This document shows positions 52,569 through 62,137 of a stretch of 64,000 bases of DNA, piece after piece. The first letter of the stretch is position 1; every line of letters begins with the position of its first letter. The stretch spans positions 62,001 through 126,000 of the forward strand of contig NZ_FZOA01000005.1 in assembly GCF_900187985.1 (NCBI RefSeq), read 5' to 3'. Both the position numbers and the translations under genes were made by a program. This stretch comes from Methylobacillus rhizosphaerae (lineage in GTDB: Bacteria > Pseudomonadota > Gammaproteobacteria > Burkholderiales > Methylophilaceae). Under the pieces are notes generated by a model. That model was given only the letters and a program-made list of their open reading frames with translations, was not told the origin of the DNA and made no database searches.

Positions 52569-53858
52569 ATGATCTTGAAATCATATGGAATGACATGGCT
52601 ATCCCTGGCCATGAGTTGTCTATTTCTGCACGCCCATGCCGGGACATTTGAATTAGATACTAAAGAAGAGCTGCCCGTTATTCAGGTGGACCATGATGAT
52701 GTGCTGGAGGGAAATGCGACACTTTCATTACGGGAAGTACTGGAATCCGCCTATAACAGGAATCCCGAGCAAAAGCTGCTGCAGGCACTGGATATCGAGG
52801 CACAGGCCAGTTACACCCGGGCAAGAAGCATGCTGCCAGCGGCACCGGCCATAGCACTACGCATGGTCAATGACAGCTTCAGCAGTGGCCGTGGAGAACG
52901 GGAGTGGGAGGCCGGTGTCGACCTGCCCATCTGGCTTCCGGGACAGCGCGCTGCCCGGCAGGCAGTGGCCAATAGCAGTCATGATGGCGTTGCTGCCAGC
53001 CGTGAAGGTTTCATGATGCAACTGGCTGGCCTGGTGCGCGATACGATCTGGGATATTGCCATGCAGGAAAATGCCCTCAAGCTTGCCCAGTACCGCCTGG
53101 ACAATGCACGGGCCATTCAACAGGATGTCGAAGCGCGTTTCCGAGCTGGTGAGCTTCCACGCACTGATACCATGCTGGCAGAGGATGAGACTCTGAAATC
53201 AGAGGCCGCACGAGTGCGTGCTGATGCAGAGGTCAAGCATGCACGACACCGATATACCTTGCTTACCGGGCTGGAGACCCTGCCTGCCCGGCCAACAGAA
53301 AACCTCGCTTCCATCCAGGAGCTGCAGGATCACCATCCCTTGCTGAAAGCAGCACGGACAAAGCTGGCCCTGGCCGAGGATGAGGTGCATCTGGCTAATA
53401 TCGAAAAGCGCGAAAACCCGCAGGTCAATTTAGGCACGCGCACAATACGCGGCGGCTTTGATACGCAATTCAACGGCGCATTGAGCCTGAGTGTGCGAAT
53501 CCCACTTGATGCAGAAGTGCGCTCTGCCCCCATGCTGGCCGCCGCCAACAGTAACTTCGCCCGTGCGGCTGCCGATCTTGAGCGGCTACGCCTCACCATG
53601 GAGACCATGCTACATGAAAGCATGCATAACCTAGAAGTCACCCGGGATGAGCTTGAAATCGCCACCCGGCAACGCGAAATTGCCCGGGAGAACCTGCGCC
53701 TGGCGCGCAAGGCTTTCCAGCTTGGAGAAAGCGACCTGGTTGGCCTGATGCGTGTCCAGGCATTGGCGACAGATGCAGAGCGTGCCTTCCAGAGCCGCCA
53801 GATACAAATGAAATGGGATATTGCCAAATTCAACCAAGCTGTTGGAGTCTTGCCATGA
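52569..53858 (+). CDS. Heavy-metal efflux outer membrane channel (CzcC/CusC family)
   Basis: A 429-residue outer membrane factor with signal peptide (cleavage after AHA) and two TolC-type repeats. No lipobox. AGAGGTAA precedes the ATG. It starts a classical C-B-A operon: the adaptor gene overlaps its stop by 4 bp. It forms the exit duct for metal ions. Confidence 0.88.
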   Translation: MILKSYGMTWLSLAMSCLFLHAHAGTFELDTKEELPVIQVDHDDVLEGNATLSLREVLESAYNRNPEQKLLQALDIEAQASYTRARSMLPAAPAIALRMVNDSFSSGRGEREWEAGVDLPIWLPGQRAARQAVANSSHDGVAASREGFMMQLAGLVRDTIWDIAMQENALKLAQYRLDNARAIQQDVEARFRAGELPRTDTMLAEDETLKSEAARVRADAEVKHARHRYTLLTGLETLPARPTENLASIQELQDHHPLLKAARTKLALAEDEVHLANIEKRENPQVNLGTRTIRGGFDTQFNGALSLSVRIPLDAEVRSAPMLAAANSNFARAAADLERLRLTMETMLHESMHNLEVTRDELEIATRQREIARENLRLARKAFQLGESDLVGLMRVQALATDAERAFQSRQIQMKWDIAKFNQAVGVLP

Positions 53859-54976
53859 ATAAATTTACATCTTTTACCCTACTCTCCCTCATCATGGGCT
53901 GGAGCCTGGGCGCTGCTGCAAGTGAGCAGGTAACCCTGACAGCAGCACAGCAGTCTGCATTGGGCATCCGCCTGGGACAAGCTGAAACTGTCAGCTCGTT
54001 CAATAGCCTGATGCTGCCCGGGGAGATCATACTGCCGGTCGGCAAGGAGCATATAGTCAGTGCTCCTCAGGACGGCATGGTGGACAAACTATATGCCGCT
54101 ATTGGGCAGGATGTGCAGCGCGGACAAGTGCTTGCCCACTTGAGCAGCCAGACGCTGTTGGCCTTGCAGCGGGATTATTTACAGGCGCAGACCCGCCAGC
54201 GACTGGCCAAAAAGAACCTGGATCGTGATACAGAGCTGTTTCAGGATGGCATTATTGCCGAGCGTCGCTTCCTGCTGACACAGGGAGAGTTTGAGGATGC
54301 TGATGCCGCCCTGCAGCAAAGCCGCCAGAGCCTGCGGATTGCCGGACTGGATGATGCCACTATTACCAGGCTCAGACAGGCATCCCAGCTTGGCAGCGGT
54401 TCGACATTGACTGCGCCGATTGCCGGCCAGGTCATAGAGCAGAATGTCCACACCGGTCAGCGCGTGGATATGGCAACACCTTTGTTCAGGATCGCCGACC
54501 TGTCCACATTGTGGGTACTGATTCATGTCCCGGTGAACCAATTGACCAATATTCGCCATGGAACTGCGATCAGCTTAGGCAGCGCTGGCATTCAAGGCAA
54601 AGTCATTGCCATTGTGCGCAATGCCAGCCGCACCGACCAGACAGTGCAGGTTCGCGCTGAGTTCCGGAATACGGGCCAGCAGTTTGTACCAGGGCAATTT
54701 GTCGAGGCCCAACTGTCACTGGAGCCAGTGGATGGCAGCGGTCAGGCATTGCATTATCGCCTTCCACGCACTGCCATTACCCGGCATGAAGGAAAAACCT
54801 ATATTTTCAGTAGTGTCGACAAGCTGCATTTTGAAGTGCATCCCGTTGATATCGTCGCTGAGCAAGGTGACCAGGTGACTGTCAAATCCAGTACTGCCCT
54901 GAAGTCCGGGATTGCCTTGAGTGGGATTGCTACCCTCAAGGCCGTGTGGACCGGCCACTCAGGGGAGGAGAAATAA
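53855..54976 (+). CDS. Heavy-metal efflux periplasmic adaptor (CzcB/CusB family)
   Basis: A 373-residue membrane fusion protein; ATG 53855 in ATGA overlap with the channel gene. Signal peptide ends near GAAAS. Lipoyl-like part SAPQDGMVDKLYAAIGQDVQRG, helical hairpin, barrel (TAPIAGQVIEQNVHTGQRV) and membrane-proximal domain follow. No Cys/His-rich N-terminal metal region is seen, and the Met triad of CusB is not evident. Confidence 0.9.
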   Translation: MNKFTSFTLLSLIMGWSLGAAASEQVTLTAAQQSALGIRLGQAETVSSFNSLMLPGEIILPVGKEHIVSAPQDGMVDKLYAAIGQDVQRGQVLAHLSSQTLLALQRDYLQAQTRQRLAKKNLDRDTELFQDGIIAERRFLLTQGEFEDADAALQQSRQSLRIAGLDDATITRLRQASQLGSGSTLTAPIAGQVIEQNVHTGQRVDMATPLFRIADLSTLWVLIHVPVNQLTNIRHGTAISLGSAGIQGKVIAIVRNASRTDQTVQVRAEFRNTGQQFVPGQFVEAQLSLEPVDGSGQALHYRLPRTAITRHEGKTYIFSSVDKLHFEVHPVDIVAEQGDQVTVKSSTALKSGIALSGIATLKAVWTGHSGEEK

Positions 54977-57900
54977 TGTTTTCTTCCCTGATTCGGCTGG
55001 CCTTGACCCAGCGCCTGCTTATGCTGGTGCTGACAGCAGTCCTGGCTGGCGCCGGCTTCCAGGCCTTTCGCCATTTGTCGATTGATGCGTTTCCTGATGT
55101 ATCTTCCACTCAGGTAAAAATCATTATCAAGGCGCCCGGCATGTCGCCTGAGGATATTGAGGCCCGCATTACAGCGCCGATTGAGGTTGAGATGCTTGGG
55201 CTACCGCACCAGACCATGTTGCGCTCGGTTGCCAAATATGCGCTGACTGACATCACCATCGATTTTGCTGACGGCACCGATATTTACTGGGCGCGCCAGC
55301 AAGTCACGGAGCGGTTGAATGGCGTGTGGGAAAAACTTCCAGAGGATATCAGCGGCGGCATTGCCCCCATGACCACTCCTCTTGGTGAGATGTTCATGTT
55401 TACCGTGGAAGGCGATATCTCGTTACAGGAGAAACGCAGCCTGCTGGACTGGGTCATCCGCCCTGCCCTGCGGACTGTGGCTGGCGTGGCAGATGTCAAT
55501 GCGCTGGGAGGCACTGTCCGCAGTTTCGAGATTATGCCGGACCGCAGCCGCATGTATGCACGCGGCATCAGCATGGCGCAACTGCAACAGGCGCTGGAAT
55601 TCAATAATCGTAATGATGGCGCCGGACGGCTGGATGATGGCGAAGAATCCCTGCTGGTCAGGGCCGAAGGCCGGTTCAAGACCTTGCAGGATATAGCAGA
55701 GACGGTCATCCGCAGTGTCAATGGCATGCCGGTGCGTATCGGTGATATCGCCCAGGTCAGGGTGGGCGCCCTGACCCGTTATGGGGCTGTCACGGCTAAT
55801 GGGCACAGGGAGTCTGTGCAGGGGCTGGTACTCAGCCTGCGGGACGCCAATGCCCGCGAGGTCGTGCATGGCATCAAGGCCAAGCTGGATGAAATCAGCG
55901 CCAGCTTGCCGGAAGGTGTGACACTGCATACATTCTATGACCGCAGCTCCCTGGTGGATAAGGCAGTTGGCACCGTCAGCAAGGCTTTGCTGGAAGCCGT
56001 TGTGCTGGTTATCGCATTGCTGATACTGTTTCTTGGCAACCTGCGTGCTGCCCTGACAGTCGCGCTTTCACTGCCACTGGCAGTATTGATTACCTTCATA
56101 CTCATGCAACAGTCCGGCCTGTCTGCCAACCTCATGAGCCTGGGTGGGCTGTCGATCGCCATCGGTATGCTGGTGGATGCGGCGGTGGTGGTTGTCGAAA
56201 ACATTATTTCCCACCTGGCACATGACGGACCATCGCGCCTGCCACGCCTGCACCTGATTTTTCGTGCGGTACGCGAAGTCAGTGTCCCGGTGACTGCCGG
56301 TATTATCATTATCGTGACTGTGTTTCTGCCCTTGCTGACCCTGCAGGGCCTGGAAGGAAAATTGTTTTCCCCGGTCGCACTGACCATCGTGTTTGCCCTG
56401 TCCGGCTCCCTATTGTTGTCACTGACTGTGATCCCTGTCCTGGCCTCCTTCCTATTGGGAAAAGTCAGCCACAAAGAGCCATGGCTGGTGCGTCAGGCCT
56501 TGCGCCTCTATCAGCCGACACTGCAATGGTCACTGGCTCACAGCCGCCTGGTATGCAGCCTGGCCCTTGTATTGCTGCTGGTGACAGCTTTTATCTACTC
56601 CCTGATAGGCAAAACCTTCATGCCGCAAATGGATGAAGGTGATGTGGTCATGCAAACCGAGAAGCTGCCCTCTATCAACCTTGAATCAGCGCTGGGCATT
56701 GACAAGGTTGTGCAGCAGAAAATTCTTGCCCAGGTACCGGAAGTTACAGAAATCGTGGCCAGAACCGGCACGGATGAACTCGGACTGGACCCGATGGGAC
56801 TCAATCAGACTGACAGTTTTCTTGTGCTGAAGCCACGCTCGCAATGGCGCTCCCCGGACAAAAATGTGCTGCTGGATGCCTTGCGCCAGACCATGCATGA
56901 AGTGCCTGGCATTCATTATGCATTTACCCAGCCTATTGAAATGCGTGTCAATGAGATGATTCTCGGCGTGCGTGGCGACCTTGCTATCAAGATATTTGGC
57001 GATGACCTGGATGAGCTGAACCGGCTTGCTTTGCAGACCGTGGACATCCTGCAGGATATTCGCGGATCGGAAGATGTTTACACGCCGATCAATGCTGGTG
57101 TGCAATATCTGCGCATTACGGTAGACCGCCTGGCTGCAGGGCGCTTGGGGTTGGATATCACGCAACTGCAGGACACGTTACGCAGCCAGCTCGAAGGCAG
57201 GCAGATCGGTATCGTACAGGAGGGACCAGTTCGTACGCCGGTATTGTTACGAGGCAATGCAGCATTGCAAGGCTCTGTTGCCGAATTCAGCAATCTCAGG
57301 ATCACCCTGCCGGATGGTAGTAATGTGCCCGTCAGTACTGTCGCCAGCCTGGAACGTGTGGATGGTCCGGTAAAAATTGACCGTGAGCGCGGCAACCGCA
57401 TGGTCGTAGTGGTCGCCAATATCCGAGATCGTGATCTTGTCGGCTTTGTTGATGAAGCCAAAAGCAAGGTCCAGCAGCATATCATGCTGCCACAGGGCTA
57501 CCTCATGCAATGGGGCGGACAGTTCGAGAACCAGCAGCGTGCCGCCGCGCGGCTGGGTGTCGTAGTGCCGCTGGCAATTGTGCTGGTTTTCCTGCTGCTG
57601 TTTGCCACGTTCCGTTCATTACGCCAGGCAGGGTTGATCCTGTGCAATATCCCGTTCGCCATGATAGGCGGTGTGCTGGCATTGTGGGCATCGGGTGAAT
57701 ATCTGTCCGTGCCGGCATCAGTTGGCTTCATTGCCTTGCTCGGGATTGCTGTACTGAATGGCGTGGTTATGATGAGTTATTTCAATCAGCTTGCCGACCA
57801 GGGTATGGCACTGTCAGAGATCGTCATGGAAGGTGCCAAGCGCCGCTTGCGGCCTGTGCTGATGACTGCCAGCATCGCTGCTTTCGGGTTGCTGCCCTTG

Positions 57901-58041
57901 CTGTTTGCCAGCGGCCCAGGTTCGGAAATACAACGACCGCTTGCGATTGTAGTCATCGGCGGGCTGGTGACTTCTACACTGTTGACCCTAATCCTGTTGC
58001 CGATTCTTTATCGCCGCTTCGGTTTCCGGGAAAGGAATTAA
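54976..58041 (+). CDS. Heavy-metal RND transporter (CusA/CzcA family, HME)
   Basis: A 1021-residue proton-driven pump; ATG 54976 with AGGGGAGGAG upstream. The N-terminus (LRLALTQR-like with FRHLSIDAFPDVSSTQV) and the block FMPQMDEGDVVMQTEKLPS are of the heavy-metal branch. Transmembrane helix 4 reads AIGMLVDAAVVVVEN, which is nearer to CusA (monovalent metals) than to CzcA, which carries more acidic residues there. Copper/silver is thus favoured over cobalt/zinc/cadmium, with moderate certainty. The gene shares its first base with the adaptor stop. Confidence 0.92.
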   Translation: MFSSLIRLALTQRLLMLVLTAVLAGAGFQAFRHLSIDAFPDVSSTQVKIIIKAPGMSPEDIEARITAPIEVEMLGLPHQTMLRSVAKYALTDITIDFADGTDIYWARQQVTERLNGVWEKLPEDISGGIAPMTTPLGEMFMFTVEGDISLQEKRSLLDWVIRPALRTVAGVADVNALGGTVRSFEIMPDRSRMYARGISMAQLQQALEFNNRNDGAGRLDDGEESLLVRAEGRFKTLQDIAETVIRSVNGMPVRIGDIAQVRVGALTRYGAVTANGHRESVQGLVLSLRDANAREVVHGIKAKLDEISASLPEGVTLHTFYDRSSLVDKAVGTVSKALLEAVVLVIALLILFLGNLRAALTVALSLPLAVLITFILMQQSGLSANLMSLGGLSIAIGMLVDAAVVVVENIISHLAHDGPSRLPRLHLIFRAVREVSVPVTAGIIIIVTVFLPLLTLQGLEGKLFSPVALTIVFALSGSLLLSLTVIPVLASFLLGKVSHKEPWLVRQALRLYQPTLQWSLAHSRLVCSLALVLLLVTAFIYSLIGKTFMPQMDEGDVVMQTEKLPSINLESALGIDKVVQQKILAQVPEVTEIVARTGTDELGLDPMGLNQTDSFLVLKPRSQWRSPDKNVLLDALRQTMHEVPGIHYAFTQPIEMRVNEMILGVRGDLAIKIFGDDLDELNRLALQTVDILQDIRGSEDVYTPINAGVQYLRITVDRLAAGRLGLDITQLQDTLRSQLEGRQIGIVQEGPVRTPVLLRGNAALQGSVAEFSNLRITLPDGSNVPVSTVASLERVDGPVKIDRERGNRMVVVVANIRDRDLVGFVDEAKSKVQQHIMLPQGYLMQWGGQFENQQRAAARLGVVVPLAIVLVFLLLFATFRSLRQAGLILCNIPFAMIGGVLALWASGEYLSVPASVGFIALLGIAVLNGVVMMSYFNQLADQGMALSEIVMEGAKRRLRPVLMTASIAAFGLLPLLFASGPGSEIQRPLAIVVIGGLVTSTLLTLILLPILYRRFGFRERN

Positions 58042-58042
58042 A

Positions 58043-58321
58043 ATGTCCCATACCCTTATCCAGCTAGTGGTAGCAGACAGGCTTGAAGAGGCTGTCATCG
58101 ACTGGTTGCTGCATTATCCGCAGCCATTGGTATTTGAAACCGGCGAGGTGCGACAATATGGACAGCCGCTGCACAGCCTGAAGGAAAAGGTTGCCGGTTG
58201 CAGGCAGCAGGTTTTATTCACGTTGGAACTGCCATCAGGACAGGTGGATGATTTACGCTCCGGCCTGTACCAGCATTTTTCCACAGAGCTGGTGAGGTTT
58301 CGCGCCATGAAACTGGAATAA
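58043..58321 (+). CDS. DUF3240 family small protein of metal efflux operon
   Basis: A 92-residue cytoplasmic protein (SHTLIQLVVADRLEEAVIDWLLHY...) with ferredoxin-like pattern. It lies 1 bp after the RND gene stop. DUF3240 proteins are repeatedly found behind czcA/cusA genes and may be PII-like regulators of the pump. No metal motif is seen. Confidence 0.8.
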   Translation: MSHTLIQLVVADRLEEAVIDWLLHYPQPLVFETGEVRQYGQPLHSLKEKVAGCRQQVLFTLELPSGQVDDLRSGLYQHFSTELVRFRAMKLE

Positions 58322-58484
58322 CGAAGCAACTGGCAACCAGCTCTTGGCAGCTACTTGAGATGCACACTTAGCCATAACAGTTTAGAGTAAAGGGCATGAA
58401 TACCGCATCCGCCAATCTGGTTCCCCACCTTTTGAATGCCCTGTCCTGTGCAAAAATCCTGACACAAGGTGCCACACAAGATAG

Positions 58485-59393
58485 ATGGTCATGCTGATCA
58501 CGCAATCGATTAAGTTGCCGCCTGGATATCGCCATACTGACATATTGGCATTCCATGGCCGGGATGAACACAGTGTTTCCGAGATGGTGGCAGGCAACAC
58601 CCTGCAAAAGGGCATCATGTGGAACGGTCACCCTGCCCTGTTGACGATTATGTTTTCGGGATTCCAGGCGCACGTGCAGCTGCATACGGATGGTGCAACA
58701 GATTCCCCAGGTGATGCGCAGGCGCTGGAAACCATGGCCAGGCACATGCTGGAGCTGACCCAGCCCATTGAACCATTCGAGGCTGCGCATGGCGATCACC
58801 CCTTGATCGGGGATATTCTCGTGCAGCAATCTGGCTTGCTGGTTGCTGTCTGTGCCTCGCCGTTTGAGGCGCTGACATGGGCAGTGACCGGTCAGCAGAT
58901 CAGTCTGCGTGCTGCCATTGCATTACGCAGGCGACTGATCCAGGAGCTGGGTATCCGGCACTCATCCGGGATGTATTGCTATCCAGATGCCAGTCATCTC
59001 GCCAATATGGATGATGATGCATTCAGGCTGACCGGCATGTCTCGCAGTAAAAGCAATACCCTGCGCACCATCAGCCAGGCCGTACTGGAACAGCACCTGC
59101 CTCTCGATGCATGGCTGCACTCCCCGCCGGAACAGGTTCCGGAGATTTTCAGCGTACTGAGGAGTATCAAGGGTGTCGGCCCATGGACTATCAACTACAC
59201 CCTGTTGCGCGGCTATGGCTGGCTCGATGGCTCCCTGCATGGCGATGCTGCAGTCAGGCGTGCCATACGCACATTGATACAATGCAGTGAGCTGGATGAA
59301 AAAGCAGCTGAATTGTGGCTGCAACCATTCAGTCCCTGGCGCGCTATCCTGGCTGCCCACTTATGGCAATGGCTCTCTGGTCATGAGGCATAG
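58485..59393 (+). CDS. DNA-3-methyladenine glycosylase II (AlkA-type)
   Basis: A 302-residue HhH-GPD DNA glycosylase. The helix-hairpin-helix LRSIKGVGPWTINY near residue 223-237 and the catalytic Asp in LHGDAAVRRAI are present. N-terminal domain is as in AlkA, without the Ada DNA-binding module. It excises alkylated bases (3-methyladenine). The start may be 58485 or 58491. The ogt gene follows 63 bp downstream, forming an alkylation-repair pair. Confidence 0.9.
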   Translation: MVMLITQSIKLPPGYRHTDILAFHGRDEHSVSEMVAGNTLQKGIMWNGHPALLTIMFSGFQAHVQLHTDGATDSPGDAQALETMARHMLELTQPIEPFEAAHGDHPLIGDILVQQSGLLVAVCASPFEALTWAVTGQQISLRAAIALRRRLIQELGIRHSSGMYCYPDASHLANMDDDAFRLTGMSRSKSNTLRTISQAVLEQHLPLDAWLHSPPEQVPEIFSVLRSIKGVGPWTINYTLLRGYGWLDGSLHGDAAVRRAIRTLIQCSELDEKAAELWLQPFSPWRAILAAHLWQWLSGHEA

Positions 59394-59456
59394 TGGACAT
59401 CCGGCGACACCATCCGCGCATCGCTGGTACAGAATGAATATGGAAGGAGGCTATTC

Positions 59457-59990
59457 ATGATACAAATGGATTTTCTACTGGAGCGAGTAGCTACCCCACT
59501 TGGCCAGATGCTGATCGTGACAGATGAGCAACAGCGTTTGCGTGCGCTGGACTGGCAGGACCACGAGGATGATATGCATGTATTGTTCAGGCGCCAATAC
59601 CGCGAACACAGCATCGTCCTGCATGAAACCAGCACCGTCTCTCCAGCCACGCAAGCCATGCTGGAGTATTTTGACGGCAATATCCCGGCCATTGACCAGA
59701 TTGCCGTCGCCACGGGTGGCACAGACTTTCAGCAAGCGGTATGGAAAGCCCTGCGGGAAATTCCCCATGGGCATACCATCAGTTACGGAACATTAGCACA
59801 ACGTATCGGCAGGCCTGCTGCGGTGCGTGCCGTTGGCATGGCCAATGGGGCCAATCCTGTTTCGATTGTCATTCCCTGTCACCGCGTGATTGGCGCCAAC
59901 CAGTCACTGACCGGCTATGGCGGCGGATTACCACGGAAACAGTGGCTGCTGGCCCACGAAAGCCGGATGCTGACAGGCAGCCTGATATAG
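59457..59990 (+). CDS. ogt: Methylated-DNA-protein-cysteine methyltransferase (Ogt)
   Basis: A 177-residue suicide methyltransferase that removes methyl groups from O6-methylguanine. The active-site motif IPCHRV has its Cys at residue 141, and the helix-turn-helix region (ISYGTLAQRIGRPAAVRAVGMANGANP) is intact. AAGGAGG precedes the ATG. No Ada N-terminal domain, so Ogt rather than Ada. The partner AlkA gene lies upstream in the same direction. Confidence 0.94.
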   Translation: MIQMDFLLERVATPLGQMLIVTDEQQRLRALDWQDHEDDMHVLFRRQYREHSIVLHETSTVSPATQAMLEYFDGNIPAIDQIAVATGGTDFQQAVWKALREIPHGHTISYGTLAQRIGRPAAVRAVGMANGANPVSIVIPCHRVIGANQSLTGYGGGLPRKQWLLAHESRMLTGSLI

Positions 59991-60062
59991 AAAACCAGAA
60001 TGCCTGTATGTGCTTCCGTACTACATGAACACTTGCATGACAAAAAAAGTGACCAGAAATGA

Positions 60063-60090
60063 CAAAGGCCTCGCACAAATGGCGAGGCCT
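60063..60090 (-). terminator. Terminator of the minus-strand operon
   Basis: AGGCCTCGC pairs with GCGAGGCCT around a seven-base loop; on the minus strand TTTGTCATTT follows. It lies just after the end of the small exported protein gene and also faces the ogt gene. Confidence 0.7.
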
Positions 60091-60117
60091 GGATATTAAT
60101 CACGAGAGTGTTGAAGA

Positions 60118-60495
60118 CTACCTGTTATTGAAGAATGCAATATTCACGCATTTATCATTCACAAAAGTCAGCTCGATCGTTTTGTAAGGTGCACGTTTTG
60201 GATCGTATTTGACGAGTTCCTTGTAGTACCACATTTCCACCTGGTCTGGCTTACCTTCTTTCTCAGTTGGTCGGCCGATCACATTGGATGCATTGCTGGG
60301 TTTGACAGATTGCTCTTTCTTGAGTGGCTGTCCCAATTGCTTGGCTACTGCATCACGGGTCTTGTTGCCAAACGCACTCAGGAACTCCTCTTCAGTGTAG
60401 GTTTTCTTAGCCGGTTCAGCTACAACAGGTGTGGTGATCATGATAGAGGCCAATAACGCACCCATGACCAGCAAGCATTTCTTGTTCAATACCAT
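60118..60495 (-). CDS. Small exported protein, BamE-like fold possible
   Basis: A 125-residue protein with signal peptide (cleavage after VVAEP or VVA). The mature part FLSAFGNKTRDAVAKQLGQP ... MWYYKELVKYDP ... IELTFVNDKCVNI recalls SmpA/BamE-type domains that open with a helix and end in beta strands, but there is no lipobox. AAGGAG precedes the start. Own transcription is likely as 60 bp separate it from the MBL gene. Function unknown. Confidence 0.7.
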   Translation of the reverse strand: MVLNKKCLLVMGALLASIMITTPVVAEPAKKTYTEEEFLSAFGNKTRDAVAKQLGQPLKKEQSVKPSNASNVIGRPTEKEGKPDQVEMWYYKELVKYDPKRAPYKTIELTFVNDKCVNIAFFNNR

Positions 60496-60557
60496 TACTA
60501 CTTACTCCTTCTTCCTCTGTATTCTGGCCTGTCCGCCATGCGCCAGGCCCTTGTAAT

Positions 60558-61328
60558 TTAAAAATCCGCTATTTCAAGCTTGAGTCCATCATACCCTACC
60601 TGTACGGAGGATGGCAGCATTTTGCTGACCGTTTCATACTCCATTTCATGAGTCATATGGATCAGGTAGGTCTGTTTCGCGCCAATGATGGCAGCCTGCT
60701 CCAATGCCTGCTCCAGGCTGAAATGCGTGTAGTGTGGCGTGTAACGCAGGCAGTCCAGCAACAGAACATCAAGGTCTTCCAACAGCGCCATGGAGCTGGG
60801 CGGGATTTCTGAGGCATCTGTCAGGTATGCCAGCTTTCCCACCCGGTATCCATACATGGCCAGGCGTCCATGCATAATGGGTACCGGCAGTATCTGTGTG
60901 CCAAACAATTCAAATGCCTGCTCAACCGGATTGACGCTCAGGATCGGCAAATCCCAGTAATCTCCAGCCTCACGGATGGTATAGCCGAACTTGCTGACGA
61001 TATGTTCCATGGCATCCGGCCTACCATACAGCGGGATTTGTTGGCGCTGACGCTGACAGAAGGCGCGCAAGTCATCAATTCCATGCATGTGGTCAGCATG
61101 AGTGTGGGTATAGAGCACGGCATCCACATGCGTGATCCCTTCCCGCAATGCCTGCTGCCTGATATCCGGCCCGGTATCAATCAGGATATTCTTGCCATTG
61201 TCCAGGGTGATCAGGGAGGAGCAGCGGGTGCGCTTGTTTCTTGGGTTGTCTGACAGGCATGTAGCGCATTGGCAGGCAATGACCGGTGTTCCGGCACTGG
61301 AGCCAACGCCCAGCATGGTCAGTTGCAT
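60558..61328 (-). CDS. MBL-fold metallohydrolase (PhnP-like)
   Basis: A 256-residue metallo-beta-lactamase-fold enzyme. The motif THTHADHMHG gives the HxHxDH metal ligands; ACQCATCLSDNPRNKRTRCSS near the N-terminus is the cysteine-containing insertion typical of PhnP-like phosphodiesterases. The likely reaction is hydrolysis of a cyclic or nucleotide phosphodiester. It overlaps tatD by 10 bp and is cotranscribed with it. Confidence 0.88.
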   Translation of the reverse strand: MQLTMLGVGSSAGTPVIACQCATCLSDNPRNKRTRCSSLITLDNGKNILIDTGPDIRQQALREGITHVDAVLYTHTHADHMHGIDDLRAFCQRQRQQIPLYGRPDAMEHIVSKFGYTIREAGDYWDLPILSVNPVEQAFELFGTQILPVPIMHGRLAMYGYRVGKLAYLTDASEIPPSSMALLEDLDVLLLDCLRYTPHYTHFSLEQALEQAAIIGAKQTYLIHMTHEMEYETVSKMLPSSVQVGYDGLKLEIADF

Positions 61329-62095
61329 GGACGGGCATCCTTGAACAGGCGGAAGAAGTTTTCTGTCGTGGCCTGTTCTACTTCCTGGTAACTGATACCG
61401 CGCAGCGCGGCAATTTCCTCTGCGACATAGCGCACATAGGCTGGCTGGTTAAGCTTACCCCGGAACGGCACCGGTGCGAGATAAGGGGAATCCGTCTCGA
61501 CCAGGATACGGTCCAGTGGCAGCACCTTGGCAACCTCCTTCAGCGCTACGGCATTCTTGAAGGTGACAATACCGGAAAAGGAAATATAAAACCCAAGCTC
61601 TATTGCCGCCAAGGCAACATCCAGGCTTTCCGTGAAGCAATGCATGACACCACCGATCTTTTCGGCATGCTCCTCGCGCAAAATGCGCAAGGTATCCTCA
61701 GCCGCACTGCGGGTGTGGATGACCAGGGGCTTCTGTGCCCGGATCGCCGCACGGATATGGGTACGGAAGCGTTCACGCTGCCATTCCAGGTCACCGGTCA
61801 AGCGAAAATAGTCCAATCCAGTTTCACCGATGGCAACCACTTTCGGGTGCGCAGCAAGGGCAACCAGCTGATCCTCGCTGAACTCAGGTTCGCTTTCATA
61901 ATCCGGATGCACACCTACCGACGCATAAAAATTCTCATTCGCCTCAGCCACGGCCAGCACTTGTGGAAAATCAGGCAGCGTCACGGAAATGCATAGTGCA
62001 TGCCCTACCCTTGCTTCCTGCATGGCAGCTCGCAAGGCCTGCATGTTATCCCGCAACTCAGGAAAATTGAGGTGGCAATGAGAGTCGACCAACAT
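61319..62095 (-). CDS. tatD: TatD family deoxyribonuclease/hydrolase
   Basis: A 258-residue metal-dependent hydrolase of the TIM-barrel amidohydrolase type. It starts with VDSHCHL (metal-binding His pair), has IGETGLDYFR in the middle and VETDSPYLAP near the C-terminus. These are all signature motifs of TatD/YcfH. It has 3'-5' DNase or D-aminoacyl-type activities in relatives. It lies after holB; in many betaproteobacteria pilZ stands between them, but here only 42 bp separate the two. Confidence 0.92.
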   Translation of the reverse strand: MLVDSHCHLNFPELRDNMQALRAAMQEARVGHALCISVTLPDFPQVLAVAEANENFYASVGVHPDYESEPEFSEDQLVALAAHPKVVAIGETGLDYFRLTGDLEWQRERFRTHIRAAIRAQKPLVIHTRSAAEDTLRILREEHAEKIGGVMHCFTESLDVALAAIELGFYISFSGIVTFKNAVALKEVAKVLPLDRILVETDSPYLAPVPFRGKLNQPAYVRYVAEEIAALRGISYQEVEQATTENFFRLFKDARPCN

Positions 62096-62137
62096 AATAC
62101 AATTTCAATCCAGGTTTTTAGCTCATCAGCAGGCACA

